A stretch of 64,000 bases of DNA from Spirochaeta sp. UBA5339 (GTDB lineage: Bacteria > Spirochaetota > Spirochaetia > DSM-2461): positions 254,259 through 318,258 of the forward strand of contig DHQL01000007.1 of NCBI GenBank assembly GCA_002408085.1, given 5' to 3'. The first letter of the stretch is position 1. Every line of letters starts with the position of its first letter. Below are positions 8,442-16,913 of the stretch, piece by piece. Position numbers and translations under genes: made by a program. The notes below the pieces were generated by a model. It searched no databases, had not been told where the DNA came from, and saw nothing but the letters and a program-made list of their open reading frames with translations.

Positions 8442-8511
8442 CTTATCTGAAATTGTAGACAGATACCCGGTTCATGGGAATACCCGCTTCCCGGTTAAGG
8501 AGTAAGTCAAA

Positions 8512-9315
8512 ATGATCCGTTTCTGGTTTTTTTCCGGTCTGCTAATACTCTTTGTGGTCTGGGAACTTCTCTTTCCCGCAAGAAAACAGGGGCGGCTTCT
8601 TAAAAACAGGATCTGTAATCTCTCTCTTTCGGCAGTGAATACTCTGCTCCTCTCTCTTCTCCCCTTTTCGGCGGCTACCGCAGCAGAGGCTTCGGGAGGA
8701 GGCGGACTTTCAGGGCTGGCCGGAGTGACTGGACCGGCGGTATTTATCCTCACCCTTCTTGCTCTGGATATGGTCATCTATTTTCAGCACCTTATGTTTC
8801 ATACGGTGCCTCTCTTCTGGCAGCTTCACAAGGTTCACCACGCCGACAGCACCATCAATACCACATCGGCGGTACGCTTTCATCCCGTTGAGATCTTCCT
8901 TTCCATGGGGATCAAGGTGGGGGTAATCTTCCTGATCGGTGCTCCCCCTCAGGCGGTTCTGGTTTTCGAGATCCTTCTCAACGGATGTTCCCTCTTCAAC
9001 CATGCCTGTATCTCCATTCCCCCTGCCGCGGACCGTCTGCTGAGGCTGATTCTTGTGACTCCCGATATGCACCGGGTTCACCACTCGGTGAGGCTGCGGG
9101 AGACAAACCGGAACTTCGGATTCTGTCTGAGCTGGTGGGACCGCCTTTTCGGAACCTATCGTCAGAGAACCGTGCAGGACCCGAAGACCTTTAGACTGGG
9201 GATATCCTGCTATCTGAAGGGTGAGGAGAGATCACTGGTTAATAGTCTTCTCATGCCCTTTGACGGTAAGGGGAAGGCCTATTCCATACAGGGAATCGGC
9301 AAACAGGGGGAGTGA
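8512..9315 (+). CDS. Sterol desaturase / fatty acid hydroxylase family membrane enzyme
   Basis: A 267-aa integral membrane di-iron enzyme. An N-terminal helix (FWFFSGLLILFVVWELLF) and further hydrophobic segments lead to the histidine clusters of the family: HLMFH, HKVHH, HPVE, and HRVHHS after the third membrane block. All eight or so expected metal-ligand histidines appear present. Such enzymes hydroxylate or desaturate lipids and use O2, which is notable if the organism is an anaerobe. The C-terminal tail (WWDRLFGTYR) is also typical. ATG 8512 follows GGAGTAAGTC. It is divergent from the phosphatase fusion and convergent with the next gene. Confidence 0.9.
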   Translation: MIRFWFFSGLLILFVVWELLFPARKQGRLLKNRICNLSLSAVNTLLLSLLPFSAATAAEASGGGGLSGLAGVTGPAVFILTLLALDMVIYFQHLMFHTVPLFWQLHKVHHADSTINTTSAVRFHPVEIFLSMGIKVGVIFLIGAPPQAVLVFEILLNGCSLFNHACISIPPAADRLLRLILVTPDMHRVHHSVRLRETNRNFGFCLSWWDRLFGTYRQRTVQDPKTFRLGISCYLKGEERSLVNSLLMPFDGKGKAYSIQGIGKQGE

Positions 9316-9352
9316 AAGAGGCCTTCCTTCCGGGAAGTCAGGGCTCGGAAAC

Positions 9353-10783
9353 TCAGGGCTCGGGAAGCTCCTTTTCCTCTATAATTGTATAGCGGATAAG
9401 GGCTCTTCCTATGCGGTAGAGAACAATCTCCCTTCCCGCATCCTGCAGCATACGACCGAAAAGAGGTACCCCCAGACTGGCCATGGCGGTGGGACTGACC
9501 TTCCGGAGCTTCATCAGCTTCCTGGCCTTCAGTACCGGCCGTAGGGCCTTCCAGGAGTCCATTCCTTTAGATTTCAGCAGACTGATCAGGGGCTGGCGGC
9601 TGAAGTCTCTGACCTTTCTGAATATATCCACCGAGATTTTCTCCAGGGCAATCCTGCTGCCCGGGGCATTAGAGTAGACAGCACCCAGCCCGATAATGCT
9701 CAGTTTGTAGGCGGCCGTGGCCAGCTGACCAATGCTGTAGCACTCCCATGCAGGGTCTTTGCCCGGATAGTAGAGTGCCGGTATATTCCGGTACATCTCC
9801 CGGACAATCTCCTTCAGGGGGACCTGGTCGGGGGTGTTTGAAAACTCACCGTTTACGGCAGAAATTGTCTTACGGAAGAAACCGCCCATTACCCCGTTGA
9901 AACGGTGCCGCTTGCTCTCGGACTTCTCTCCGGCAGTGTAGTTCTCATCGGGAGAGAGTCCGGCTCTGAGCATGATCTTTCTGTACTCCTCAATCATCAG
10001 ATTCAGTATATCTTCTTTTCCATCGGCCCCGGGAACCAGTGAGAGCTCCCTGTCGTAGTGACGGTACTTCCTGATGATTTCGGCCTTTGAGAACTGAGCC
10101 TTTCTTTCGGACAGCTCCGGGCACTCCCCGCCGTAAAGGTAGAGGATGTACTGGGCACTTCTGAAGAGAAACTTAAGATAGTAGCCCCGGATGATTCCCT
10201 CCCAGAAGAGTCTGAGGAAGAGACTGCGGATACTGTAGAGAATAATTCCGGGAATTCCCAGCAGGGGGACAAGAGCCAGCCTGATCAGCTGCGGGATTAT
10301 CCCCTTGCGGTTCAGAAAACGGAGTATCCTGTTCTGTCTGAGGAACTGCCCCGCCCGGTAGCCGCGGTAGAAGGGCTTGTACCAGCTGACGCTCCGCCTG
10401 AGAAAGTAACGGACCAGAGTGCTCTTTTCCCGGATGGTATAGAGATCCTCATAGGCCATAAGGGATATCTCAAGGGCCTTGAGAATGGTGAAGTCGAAGC
10501 GCATGGTGCCCTCTTTGTCCGGTGGGGATACCACCGCAAGAAGGGCCTTCAGGTCCTCGCCGGTTCTCATTCGTTCGGAGCTTGTCAGTCTCTTCTTCAA
10601 AACAGGCTTCATCAGAGCCAGCCGCTCCCGGCTCTGCTCATCGCTCCAGGAAAAGCCTTTTTTCAGCTCCAGCCGGAGCATAAGGGGAGTGAGGATAAAA
10701 CGGATTGCCAGGGGGATTATGATAAATGAAAGACTCCCCATAACCCCGGCCGCAATAAGCAGGGAGAGGAACAGCTGGTTCAG
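9353..10783 (-). CDS. Membrane-anchored protein of unknown function, coupled to sufU
   Basis: About 476 aa; I do not recognise the family. One membrane helix lies near the N-terminus (LFLSLLIAAGVMGSLSFIII) and a second hydrophobic hairpin near residues 160-200 (IRLALVPLLGIPGIILYSI). The rest is Arg/Lys-rich and helical, with a tyrosine-rich middle. The best start is unusual: CTG at 10783 overlaps the sufU stop as CTGA and follows AGAGGAAGG. The nearest upstream in-frame ATG (10837) lies inside sufU, and the next internal ATG would remove half of the first membrane helix. It is probably co-transcribed with sufU and the response-regulator gene. Confidence 0.75.
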   Translation of the reverse strand: MNQLFLSLLIAAGVMGSLSFIIIPLAIRFILTPLMLRLELKKGFSWSDEQSRERLALMKPVLKKRLTSSERMRTGEDLKALLAVVSPPDKEGTMRFDFTILKALEISLMAYEDLYTIREKSTLVRYFLRRSVSWYKPFYRGYRAGQFLRQNRILRFLNRKGIIPQLIRLALVPLLGIPGIILYSIRSLFLRLFWEGIIRGYYLKFLFRSAQYILYLYGGECPELSERKAQFSKAEIIRKYRHYDRELSLVPGADGKEDILNLMIEEYRKIMLRAGLSPDENYTAGEKSESKRHRFNGVMGGFFRKTISAVNGEFSNTPDQVPLKEIVREMYRNIPALYYPGKDPAWECYSIGQLATAAYKLSIIGLGAVYSNAPGSRIALEKISVDIFRKVRDFSRQPLISLLKSKGMDSWKALRPVLKARKLMKLRKVSPTAMASLGVPLFGRMLQDAGREIVLYRIGRALIRYTIIEEKELPEP

Positions 10784-11214
10784 GTGCCTTCCTCTTTCAG
10801 AAGCAGATCCAGGGTCTGCCAGGCCAGGGTGGCGCACTTGAGACGTACCGGATAGTTGATCAGGCCCTGCAGGGCTATGATGTCGCCGAACTCCTCCAGA
10901 GCCTCCGCTGGCTCTTCGGCCCGGAATATTCTGTGAATCTGTTGGGCGGTCTGGATCGCTTCACTGCGGGACTTCCCTATCAGGATTTCCGTCAGCATGG
11001 AGGCGGAGGCCATGGATATGGAGCAGCCCTCGCCGTCAAAGAGAATCCGGGCGATTGTGTCATCACTGTCCCACTCAATTTTCAGGGCGACCCGGTCTCC
11101 GCAGGAGGGGTTGTCCAGAACGGCACCCTGGTCTTCGGGGGCCAGCTTCTCCCTGTTCCGGGGGCTGCGGTAGTGATCCTGTATTATCTCTCTGTGGAGG
11201 TCTTCAAACTGCAT
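10780..11214 (-). CDS. sufU: Fe-S cluster assembly protein SufU
   Basis: A 144-aa IscU-fold protein of the SufU type, which in Gram-positive-like Suf systems is a zinc-dependent sulfur acceptor for SufS. The three conserved cysteines are in NPSCGD, GEGCSIS and RLKCATLAW. The stretch between the second and third Cys is longer than in IscU, as expected for SufU, and the IscU-specific LPPVK loop is absent. It lies 3 bp downstream of the response-regulator gene and is separated from sufS by that gene and a ~200-bp region with its own promoter. Its product would pass sulfur from SufS to the SufBCD scaffold. Confidence 0.95.
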   Translation of the reverse strand: MQFEDLHREIIQDHYRSPRNREKLAPEDQGAVLDNPSCGDRVALKIEWDSDDTIARILFDGEGCSISMASASMLTEILIGKSRSEAIQTAQQIHRIFRAEEPAEALEEFGDIIALQGLINYPVRLKCATLAWQTLDLLLKEEGT

Positions 11215-11217
11215 CTC

Positions 11218-11583
11218 TTATCCCAGTACTTTGCTGATCTCTTTCAGAAGCTCATCATCGTTGATCGGCTTCAGAAGGTAGGCCGCCGGCTTGATGGTCA
11301 TTGCCTTTTTTCTGATTGAGTCGTTGGGGTAGGCAGTCAGGAAAATGACCGGTGTATCCTTCATCATCTTAACCCTCTGTGCTGCATCTATTCCGTCGAT
11401 AAAACTCTTCAGATAGATATCCATAATAATCAGGTCGGGACTGTGGCTGATAACGGCGGGCATCACACTGTCAGCGTTTCTGACCACTGCCGGAACCCTA
11501 AAGCCTGCCTGTTCGAGAGATTCTCTTAGTTCCATCCCGATTATGGGTTCATCCTCAACAATCAGGATCGTTTTTTCTGACAT
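11218..11583 (-). CDS. Single-domain response regulator (CheY-like)
   Basis: 121 aa, a receiver domain only. The acidic pocket is IVEDE near residue 10, the phosphoacceptor Asp is in LIIMDIYL, Thr in VIFLTAYP and Lys in YLLKPIN, so all receiver residues are intact. There is no output domain, so it must act through a protein partner. No histidine kinase is next to it. It sits between sufS and sufU and is preceded by a structured ~160-nt leader with its own promoter; it may be the first gene of a unit including sufU. The ATG at 11583 has GGAGAC upstream. Confidence 0.93.
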   Translation of the reverse strand: MSEKTILIVEDEPIIGMELRESLEQAGFRVPAVVRNADSVMPAVISHSPDLIIMDIYLKSFIDGIDAAQRVKMMKDTPVIFLTAYPNDSIRKKAMTIKPAAYLLKPINDDELLKEISKVLG

Positions 11584-11632
11584 AGAATGTCTCCAAAGTA
11601 TTAAAGTGATACATTTTTAAATATTTAACAAA

Positions 11633-11668
11633 CCCGAAGGGCCTGAGTTACTCACACCTGCCTTCGGG
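11633..11668 (-). promoter_or_regulatory. Leader hairpin before the response-regulator gene
   Basis: CCCGAAGG (11633-11640) pairs perfectly with CCTTCGGG (11661-11668) around a 20-nt loop that itself contains GAGTTACTC. On the minus strand it is followed by TTTGTTAAATATTT. It could be the terminator of the suf transcript, but it also lies inside the leader of the promoter at 11747-11776, so it may act as an attenuator. Confidence 0.55.
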
Positions 11669-11746
11669 ATGAGCTGGATATATCAATCCGGCCGGTTTAA
11701 TGACAGTGTACAGCCATAAATCCCGATTTTCGGATAATTCAAGTTA

Positions 11747-11776
11747 ATTATATAAGATTTTACAGTACTTTTACAA
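11747..11776 (-). promoter_or_regulatory. Promoter for response regulator-sufU unit
   Basis: On the minus strand TTGTAA (11771-11776) and a perfect TATAAT (11747-11752) are separated by 18 bp. It lies just beyond the sufS stop codon and reads towards the response-regulator gene, predicting a leader of about 155 nt. Confidence 0.6.
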
Positions 11777-11783
11777 AGAAATA

Positions 11784-12995
11784 TTAGAAGAGTTCACTGC
11801 CGGCGGTTTCAAGGGTTTCCAGTAGATGGATAATCTCCTCCTCCCTGTTGCAGAAGGAGACCGATGCACGGACTGTGGAGAGGGCACCCAACTTACTGGC
11901 CAGGGGGTGAGCGCAGTGGTGACCGGCTCTCAGGGCGAATCCCTTTGAGTCCAGATAGCTGCAGAGGTCGTGGGAGTGGCTCCCCTCTCTGCAGAAGGCG
12001 GCGATGCCCCCCCGCTCGGGGGCACGGCCGTAGAGGGTGTAGCCCTTCAGACCCCGGATGCCCTCCACAAGAAGGGCTGTCAGTGCGGCTTCTCTTTTTT
12101 CGACGGCCTCCATTCCCCAGCCGTTGAGGTAGTCGATGGCGGCTCCCAGGCCGACGGCGCCGGCAATGTTGGGGGTTCCCGCTTCAAATTTATGGGGAAG
12201 CTCGTTCCACTCGCTGCCCTCCAGAGTCACCGTACGGATCATCTCTCCGCCGCCTCTGTAGGGGGGAAGTTCCTGAAGGAGCTCCTCCTTCCCGTAGAGC
12301 ACACCGATTCCCGTGGGACCGTACATCTTGTGTCCCGAAAAGGCCAGAAGATCGCAGTCCAGATCCTGAACGTCCACCCTCATATGGGGAACACTCTGGG
12401 CGGCGTCAACAAGCACTTTAACTCCCCGGGCATGGGCTTCTGCGGTGATCTCTTTAACGGGGTTGACGGTGCCCAGAACATTGGACATCTGGGTCAGGGC
12501 CAGAAGCCGGGTCTTTTCGGACCAGAGAGTCTCAAGAACCTCCAGATCAAGCTCGCCTGTTTCGGTGATCGGAATAAATCTGAGTACTGCACCGTGGTGT
12601 TCGGCCTGGATCTGCCAGGGAACAAGGTTGCTGTGGTGCTCCATCTCGGTGAGGATGATCTCATCCCCCGGGGAGATAAACCTCCGGCAGAAACTGGACG
12701 CCGCCAGATTGATGGAGTCTGTGGTTCCCGATGTAAAGAGGATCTGCCGGGTGGACGGTGCGTTTATAAAGGCTGCGGTCTTTGTACGGGATTCCTCATA
12801 GGCACGGGTCGCCTCCTCTCCCCAGCGGTGAATGGCCCGGTAGACATTTGCGTTATAGCCGCTGTAGTACTCCTGTATTGCCTCAAGCACGGAAGCGGGT
12901 TTCTGTGTAGTGGCGGCATTGTCCAGGTAGCTGTAATCCGGGTTTCCCGTCAGGATGGGGAAATCCCGGTAGGCGTTCTCAATGGTTCGGTTCAT
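11784..12995 (-). CDS. sufS: Cysteine desulfurase SufS
   Basis: A 403-aa PLP-dependent class V aminotransferase-fold enzyme that releases sulfur from cysteine as an enzyme persulfide. YLDNAATTQKP opens the protein, TEMEHHSNLVPW contacts the cofactor, Lys223 in FSGHKMYGPTG should bind PLP, and Cys361 in RAGHHCAHP is the persulfide residue on the short loop typical of type II (SufS) enzymes. It overlaps sufD by 4 bp (12992-12995) and is the last gene of the sufT-C-B-D-S block. The sulfur acceptor is probably SufU, encoded 570 bp further on. Confidence 0.97.
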   Translation of the reverse strand: MNRTIENAYRDFPILTGNPDYSYLDNAATTQKPASVLEAIQEYYSGYNANVYRAIHRWGEEATRAYEESRTKTAAFINAPSTRQILFTSGTTDSINLAASSFCRRFISPGDEIILTEMEHHSNLVPWQIQAEHHGAVLRFIPITETGELDLEVLETLWSEKTRLLALTQMSNVLGTVNPVKEITAEAHARGVKVLVDAAQSVPHMRVDVQDLDCDLLAFSGHKMYGPTGIGVLYGKEELLQELPPYRGGGEMIRTVTLEGSEWNELPHKFEAGTPNIAGAVGLGAAIDYLNGWGMEAVEKREAALTALLVEGIRGLKGYTLYGRAPERGGIAAFCREGSHSHDLCSYLDSKGFALRAGHHCAHPLASKLGALSTVRASVSFCNREEEIIHLLETLETAGSELF

Positions 12996-14203
12996 ATCTC
13001 TCCCGGTTCCAGACTGCCGGCGATCTTCTCTCTCAGCCAGTCGGCAGGCAGTTCGGGGTGACGGCTGATGATGTCCTCAAACATCCCCTCCGTCAGTATC
13101 CTGACCGCCTCGCTGCGGCTGATTCCCCGGCTCATCAGGTAGAAGAGCTGGGACGGATCAAGCTTGCCCGTTGTGGAACCATGGGAGCATTTTACATCAT
13201 CTGTCAGGATCTTTAAACCGGGAATGGCGTCGGCCCGGGCACCGGGGGTTATTATAAGGTTGGTATTGCTCAGATAAGCGTCGGTTCCGGGAGCCTCATG
13301 CTCCACACGGATCATTCCCTGAAAGACAGAGCGGCCCCGGCCGCTGACGGCACCCTTGTACATGGCCCGGCTGGATGTGCGGGGGGCCAGATGGCGCTGC
13401 TCCAGTCTCAGGTCCTTGTGCTGTCCCTGTCCCGAGGTGAATACAGCACCCGCCTGAAGTTCCGCCCCCTCGCCGCTGAGGTGAAAGAGGCTGTTTGTTT
13501 TTACCGCCGAGGCTCCGATCTGAAACTGGCTGTGGGTCATCACCGCATCCCGTCCCAGATCATAGAGGCTGTGCTGAACAAGACGGCTCTCCGGCCCCAG
13601 GGTCTGGATCTCCGCCAATTCAAAGTTGCTTCCCTCTCCCGCCTTCAGGCGCACAGAGGCGTTTACCAGTTCCTTCTCCCGGCCAGAACCGTTTATGACA
13701 ATAAATATTTTTCCCTGCCAGCCCCGGCCGATCCGGATAAAGATCCGGGGGGCCGAGTAGTGGTCCCGGCTCAGGCTGTCCAACTGCAGAACAAAGGGTT
13801 TTCTGAGAATCCCGTTGTCCGGAAAACTGAGAAAGAGGGAGTTTGTTGCACCGCTGTCGTTCCATGCGTCGAAGCGGTCGGCCCACTCTCCGGGATAGAA
13901 GAACTCCTTCTCTTCGGGAAAGCGATCGACACCCAGGGCCGGAGAGAGAATCTCCGGAAGTCCCTCTTCACTGCTCATTTTGCCGGATATCAGTTTTTTA
14001 CCCGCATAATGCAGGTGGGCGCCGGTCTCCCCGAAGGGCAGGGGCCTGGCCTCGTTCTCATCAAAGTCCTCCTCCCCGGCACCCCGGGCAAAGCCTTCGG
14101 GATCAAGAAGGGAGAGGGGAGTCCGTCTCCACTCTTCGTCTTTTTTGCCGGGCCATGTCATTGTTCCGGCCACCGCCGCGGCGGTCTCTCTATATGTTTT
14201 CAT
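12992..14203 (-). CDS. sufD: Fe-S cluster scaffold subunit SufD
   Basis: 403 aa, paralogous to SufB, forming the SufBC2D scaffold. The C-terminal beta-helix and SufC-binding region are clear: GRGRSVFQGMIRVEHEAPGT, NLIITPGARADAIPGLKI, DDVKCSHGSTTGKLD and FYLMSRGISRSEA. The N-terminal part is divergent, as usual for SufD. It is separated from sufB by 82 bp that hold no clear terminator. The ATG at 14203 is preceded by a GAGGAAAC-type ribosome-binding site. Confidence 0.95.
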   Translation of the reverse strand: MKTYRETAAAVAGTMTWPGKKDEEWRRTPLSLLDPEGFARGAGEEDFDENEARPLPFGETGAHLHYAGKKLISGKMSSEEGLPEILSPALGVDRFPEEKEFFYPGEWADRFDAWNDSGATNSLFLSFPDNGILRKPFVLQLDSLSRDHYSAPRIFIRIGRGWQGKIFIVINGSGREKELVNASVRLKAGEGSNFELAEIQTLGPESRLVQHSLYDLGRDAVMTHSQFQIGASAVKTNSLFHLSGEGAELQAGAVFTSGQGQHKDLRLEQRHLAPRTSSRAMYKGAVSGRGRSVFQGMIRVEHEAPGTDAYLSNTNLIITPGARADAIPGLKILTDDVKCSHGSTTGKLDPSQLFYLMSRGISRSEAVRILTEGMFEDIISRHPELPADWLREKIAGSLEPGEI

Positions 14204-14285
14204 TTTAGTTTCCTCACATATTCAGATCTGCCTTCCCGGGCACTCGGGCATTCGGCCCGGAGTCGACAGATCAGATTCTGCAGGC

Positions 14286-15677
14286 TCAGCCCACAGAGCC
14301 CTCCATCTCCAGTTCAATCAGGCGGTTCAGCTCCACCGCATACTCCATTGGCAGCTGCTTTACCAAGGGGTCGATAAAGCCGTTGACAATCATCATGGAC
14401 GCCTCCTCCTCGCTGAGGCCCCGGCTCATCAGGTAGAAGAGCTGGCTCTCGCTGATCCGACTGACCCTGGCCTCGTGCTCGATGCTGGCGTCGTCGGTGT
14501 TGATCTCCATATAGGGGTAGGTGTGGCTCTGGGAGTCGGAGTCCAGAATCAGGGCGTCGCAGACCACCGCCGAGCGGATGTTCTTCACACCGGGTTTAGT
14601 CTTGATCAGTCCCCGGTAGGCCGAGGAGCCCCCGTCCTTGCTTATGGACTTGGAGGTGATCACGCTGCTGGTGTTGTCGGCGGCATGAATTACCTTGCCT
14701 CCCGTGTCCTGCTCCTGTCCCTTTCCGGCAAAGGCTATGGAGAGGATCTCTCCGTGGGCCCGCTCTCCCAGAAGGAAGACCGAGGGGTACTTCATTGTCT
14801 TCTTGCTGCCCAGGTTGCCGTCCACCCACTCAACGGTGGCTCCCTCATGGGCATGGGCCCTCTTGGTTACAAGGTTGTACACATTGGAGGACCAGTTCTG
14901 GATGGTGGAGTACCGGACCCTGGCGTTCTTCTTGGCGATGATCTCAACCACTGCCGAGTGTAGGGAGTCGGTTGTAAAGGTGGGGGCCGTACAGCCCTCG
15001 ATGTAGTGGACGAAGCTGCCCTCTTCGGCAATGATCAGGGTCCGCTCAAACTGTCCGAAGTTTTTCGAGTTGATCCGGAAGTATGCCTGCAGGGGTATGT
15101 CCACATGGACTCCGGCGGGGACGTAAACAAAGCTTCCCCCCGACCAGACTGCCGAGTTGAGAGAGGCAAACTTGTTGTCCCCGTAGGGTATGACCGTTCC
15201 GAAGTGTTCCCGGAGGATGTCGCCGTGCTCCAGAACCGCCGTCTCGGGGTCGCAGAAGATGACCCCCTGCTCCTCAAGGTGTTCCTTCAGGTTGTGGTAG
15301 ACCACCTCCGAGTCGTACTGGGCTCCCACTCCCGCAAGAAACTGCCTCTCAGCCTCGGGAATGCCGATGCGGTCGAAGGTCTCCTTGATCTCCTCGGGCA
15401 CATCATCCCAGCTTCTTGTCTGCTCCTCGGTGGGCTTTATATAGTAGTAGATGTCGTCAAAGTCTATCTCTGACAGATCCACACCCCACTCGGGCATGGA
15501 CTGCCTGCGGAAGGCCTCAAGGGATTTGAGACGGAAATCCAGCATCCACTCCGGTTCATTCTTATGTTCGCTTATCTGCCGTATAATCTCTTCATCCAGA
15601 CCCTTTCGGGTCCTGAAGACCGAGCGCTCGGGGTAGCTGAATCCATACTTATAGTCATCTGTTTTCAGTTCAGCCAT
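14286..15677 (-). CDS. sufB: Fe-S cluster scaffold subunit SufB
   Basis: The 463-aa main scaffold subunit on which clusters are built. Typical segments are GVQYDSE-like GVGAQYDSEVVYH, GGSFVYVPAGVHVDIPL, FERTLIIAEEGSFVHYIEGC (cluster-region Cys), ARVRYSTIQNWSSNVYNLVTKRA and the C-terminal HEARVSRISESQLFYLMSRG. It overlaps sufC by 8 bp (15670-15677), indicating tight coupling. Size and order match the widespread sufCBDS arrangement. Confidence 0.97.
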   Translation of the reverse strand: MAELKTDDYKYGFSYPERSVFRTRKGLDEEIIRQISEHKNEPEWMLDFRLKSLEAFRRQSMPEWGVDLSEIDFDDIYYYIKPTEEQTRSWDDVPEEIKETFDRIGIPEAERQFLAGVGAQYDSEVVYHNLKEHLEEQGVIFCDPETAVLEHGDILREHFGTVIPYGDNKFASLNSAVWSGGSFVYVPAGVHVDIPLQAYFRINSKNFGQFERTLIIAEEGSFVHYIEGCTAPTFTTDSLHSAVVEIIAKKNARVRYSTIQNWSSNVYNLVTKRAHAHEGATVEWVDGNLGSKKTMKYPSVFLLGERAHGEILSIAFAGKGQEQDTGGKVIHAADNTSSVITSKSISKDGGSSAYRGLIKTKPGVKNIRSAVVCDALILDSDSQSHTYPYMEINTDDASIEHEARVSRISESQLFYLMSRGLSEEEASMMIVNGFIDPLVKQLPMEYAVELNRLIELEMEGSVG

Positions 15678-16446
15678 AAACAGCCTCCCTTATCTCGCCG
15701 GCGGTAACGGTTTCGTTGAGCCAGTTGTATCCCTTGTCCTCCAGCTTCTTTATAAGCTCCATGCCTCCGGAGGTGATGATCTCACCCTGGTACATGATAT
15801 GAACATGGTCGGGTTTTACATGGTCCAGAATCCTCTGGTAGTGGGTGATGATCAGCCCTCCGAAATCCTTGTCACGCTGGGCGTTGATCCCTTTTGAAAC
15901 AATCTTCAGGGCGTCCATATCCAGACCCGAATCGGTCTCGTCCATTACGGCGAAACGGGGTTTCATCATCATCATCTGGAGGATCTCCATCCTCTTCTTC
16001 TCTCCCCCGGAAAAGCCCTCGTTCAGGTTCCGGTTGATAAAGTTCTGATCCATCTCCAGAAAGTCCATGCTGGACCGGAGTTCCTTGATATACTCGGTCA
16101 TATTCACCCTCTCTTCCGGCCGGAGGGCCTCAAGGGAGCGCTTAAGGAATTTCCCCACTGTTACCCCCGGGATCTCCACGGGATACTGGAAGGCCAGAAA
16201 GAGTCCCAGCCGGGCCCGTTCGGGGATATCCAGCTCCAGTATGTTTTCACCGTTCAGCAGGGCCTCGCCGGCTGTGACCCTATAGTCGGGATGTCCCATA
16301 AGCACATTGGCCAGGGTGCTCTTCCCCGAGCCGTTGGGGCCCATCATGGCATGGACTTCCCCGGACCTCAGGGTCAGGTTTATTCCTCTGAGGATGGGTT
16401 TCCCCTCTATTTCCGCTTTAAGATTTTTTATTTCCAGTATGTTCAT
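15670..16446 (-). CDS. sufC: Fe-S assembly ATPase SufC
   Basis: A 258-aa ABC-type ATPase without membrane domains that drives conformational change of SufB-SufD. Walker A (GPNGSGKST) is at residues 36-44, the signature is FSGGEKKRMEI, Walker B is FAVMDETDSGLD, and the switch His is in IITHYQRIL. The sequence between (LAFQYPVEIPGVTVGKFL) is SufC-specific. It lies 16 bp downstream of the sufT-like gene and overlaps sufB. Confidence 0.97.
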   Translation of the reverse strand: MNILEIKNLKAEIEGKPILRGINLTLRSGEVHAMMGPNGSGKSTLANVLMGHPDYRVTAGEALLNGENILELDIPERARLGLFLAFQYPVEIPGVTVGKFLKRSLEALRPEERVNMTEYIKELRSSMDFLEMDQNFINRNLNEGFSGGEKKRMEILQMMMMKPRFAVMDETDSGLDMDALKIVSKGINAQRDKDFGGLIITHYQRILDHVKPDHVHIMYQGEIITSGGMELIKKLEDKGYNWLNETVTAGEIREAVYG

Positions 16447-16462
16447 ACTCTCTCCTTCTGTT

Positions 16463-16795
16463 TCAGATCGGGTAGCCCATGGCCACCCTCAGTTCTTCTT
16501 TGGCGAAGTCGATCTGCCAGGGAGGGCTGAAAACCATATTGGTCTCCACTTCCTCTATCCAGTCGAATTTCCGTTTCAGTGTTTTTTTTATAGACTTGTC
16601 CAGTACGGGACCCCAGGGACAGCCGGGATAGGTCAGGGTGAAATCCACCTCAACCCTGTGCTCTCCGGTAACTTCCACCCGGTAGATCAGTCCCAGATCC
16701 GTTATGGGCGCCATAATTTCGGGATCGTAGATATCCCCCATGGCTTTGAAGAGTTCATCTTCCGTCTTTTTCCTGTTTTTAAGGGAATCTTCCAT
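16463..16795 (-). CDS. sufT: SufT-like MIP18-family Fe-S assembly factor
   Basis: 110 aa, MIP18/DUF59 family. Features are the N-terminal YDPEIMAPITDLGLIY segment and the TYPGCPWGPVLDKSIK loop with the conserved Cys. Members of this family help in Fe-S maturation or carriage, and they commonly sit in suf operons. It is the first gene of the operon, with a strong AGGAGG ribosome-binding site 13-nt or so after the predicted transcription start. The gene symbol reflects context; family-level assignment is firm. Confidence 0.88.
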   Translation of the reverse strand: MEDSLKNRKKTEDELFKAMGDIYDPEIMAPITDLGLIYRVEVTGEHRVEVDFTLTYPGCPWGPVLDKSIKKTLKRKFDWIEEVETNMVFSPPWQIDFAKEELRVAMGYPI

Positions 16796-16814
16796 GGATT
16801 CCTCCTCGGTCCGT

Positions 16815-16836
16815 AGTATAATTAGTTGTAGCTAAT
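16815..16836 (-). promoter_or_regulatory. suf operon -10 box and 16-bp operator
   Basis: A perfect inverted repeat ATTAG-N6-CTAAT (16821-16836) directly abuts TATACT (16815-16820), which reads as a -10 for the leftward suf operon. Nearly the same element in the same position relative to a -10 occurs before the DUF2023-flavodoxin operon (61677-61692). This suggests a shared repressor. An alternative upstream promoter (TTGAAT-N17-TATATT on the minus strand, about 16850-16880) would place the repeat just after the start site. Confidence 0.6.
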
Positions 16837-16913
16837 AGATGATTTAAATATATTAGTAAAATAGTAGGGATTCAACTGTAATCTCATCAGTATACGGAAA
16901 TTCAGGAGAAAAT

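Noticed and set aside
11970..14377. Long rightward open frames opposite sufS and sufD
   Set aside because: Both lie entirely antisense to clear suf genes and share no motif with any family I know.
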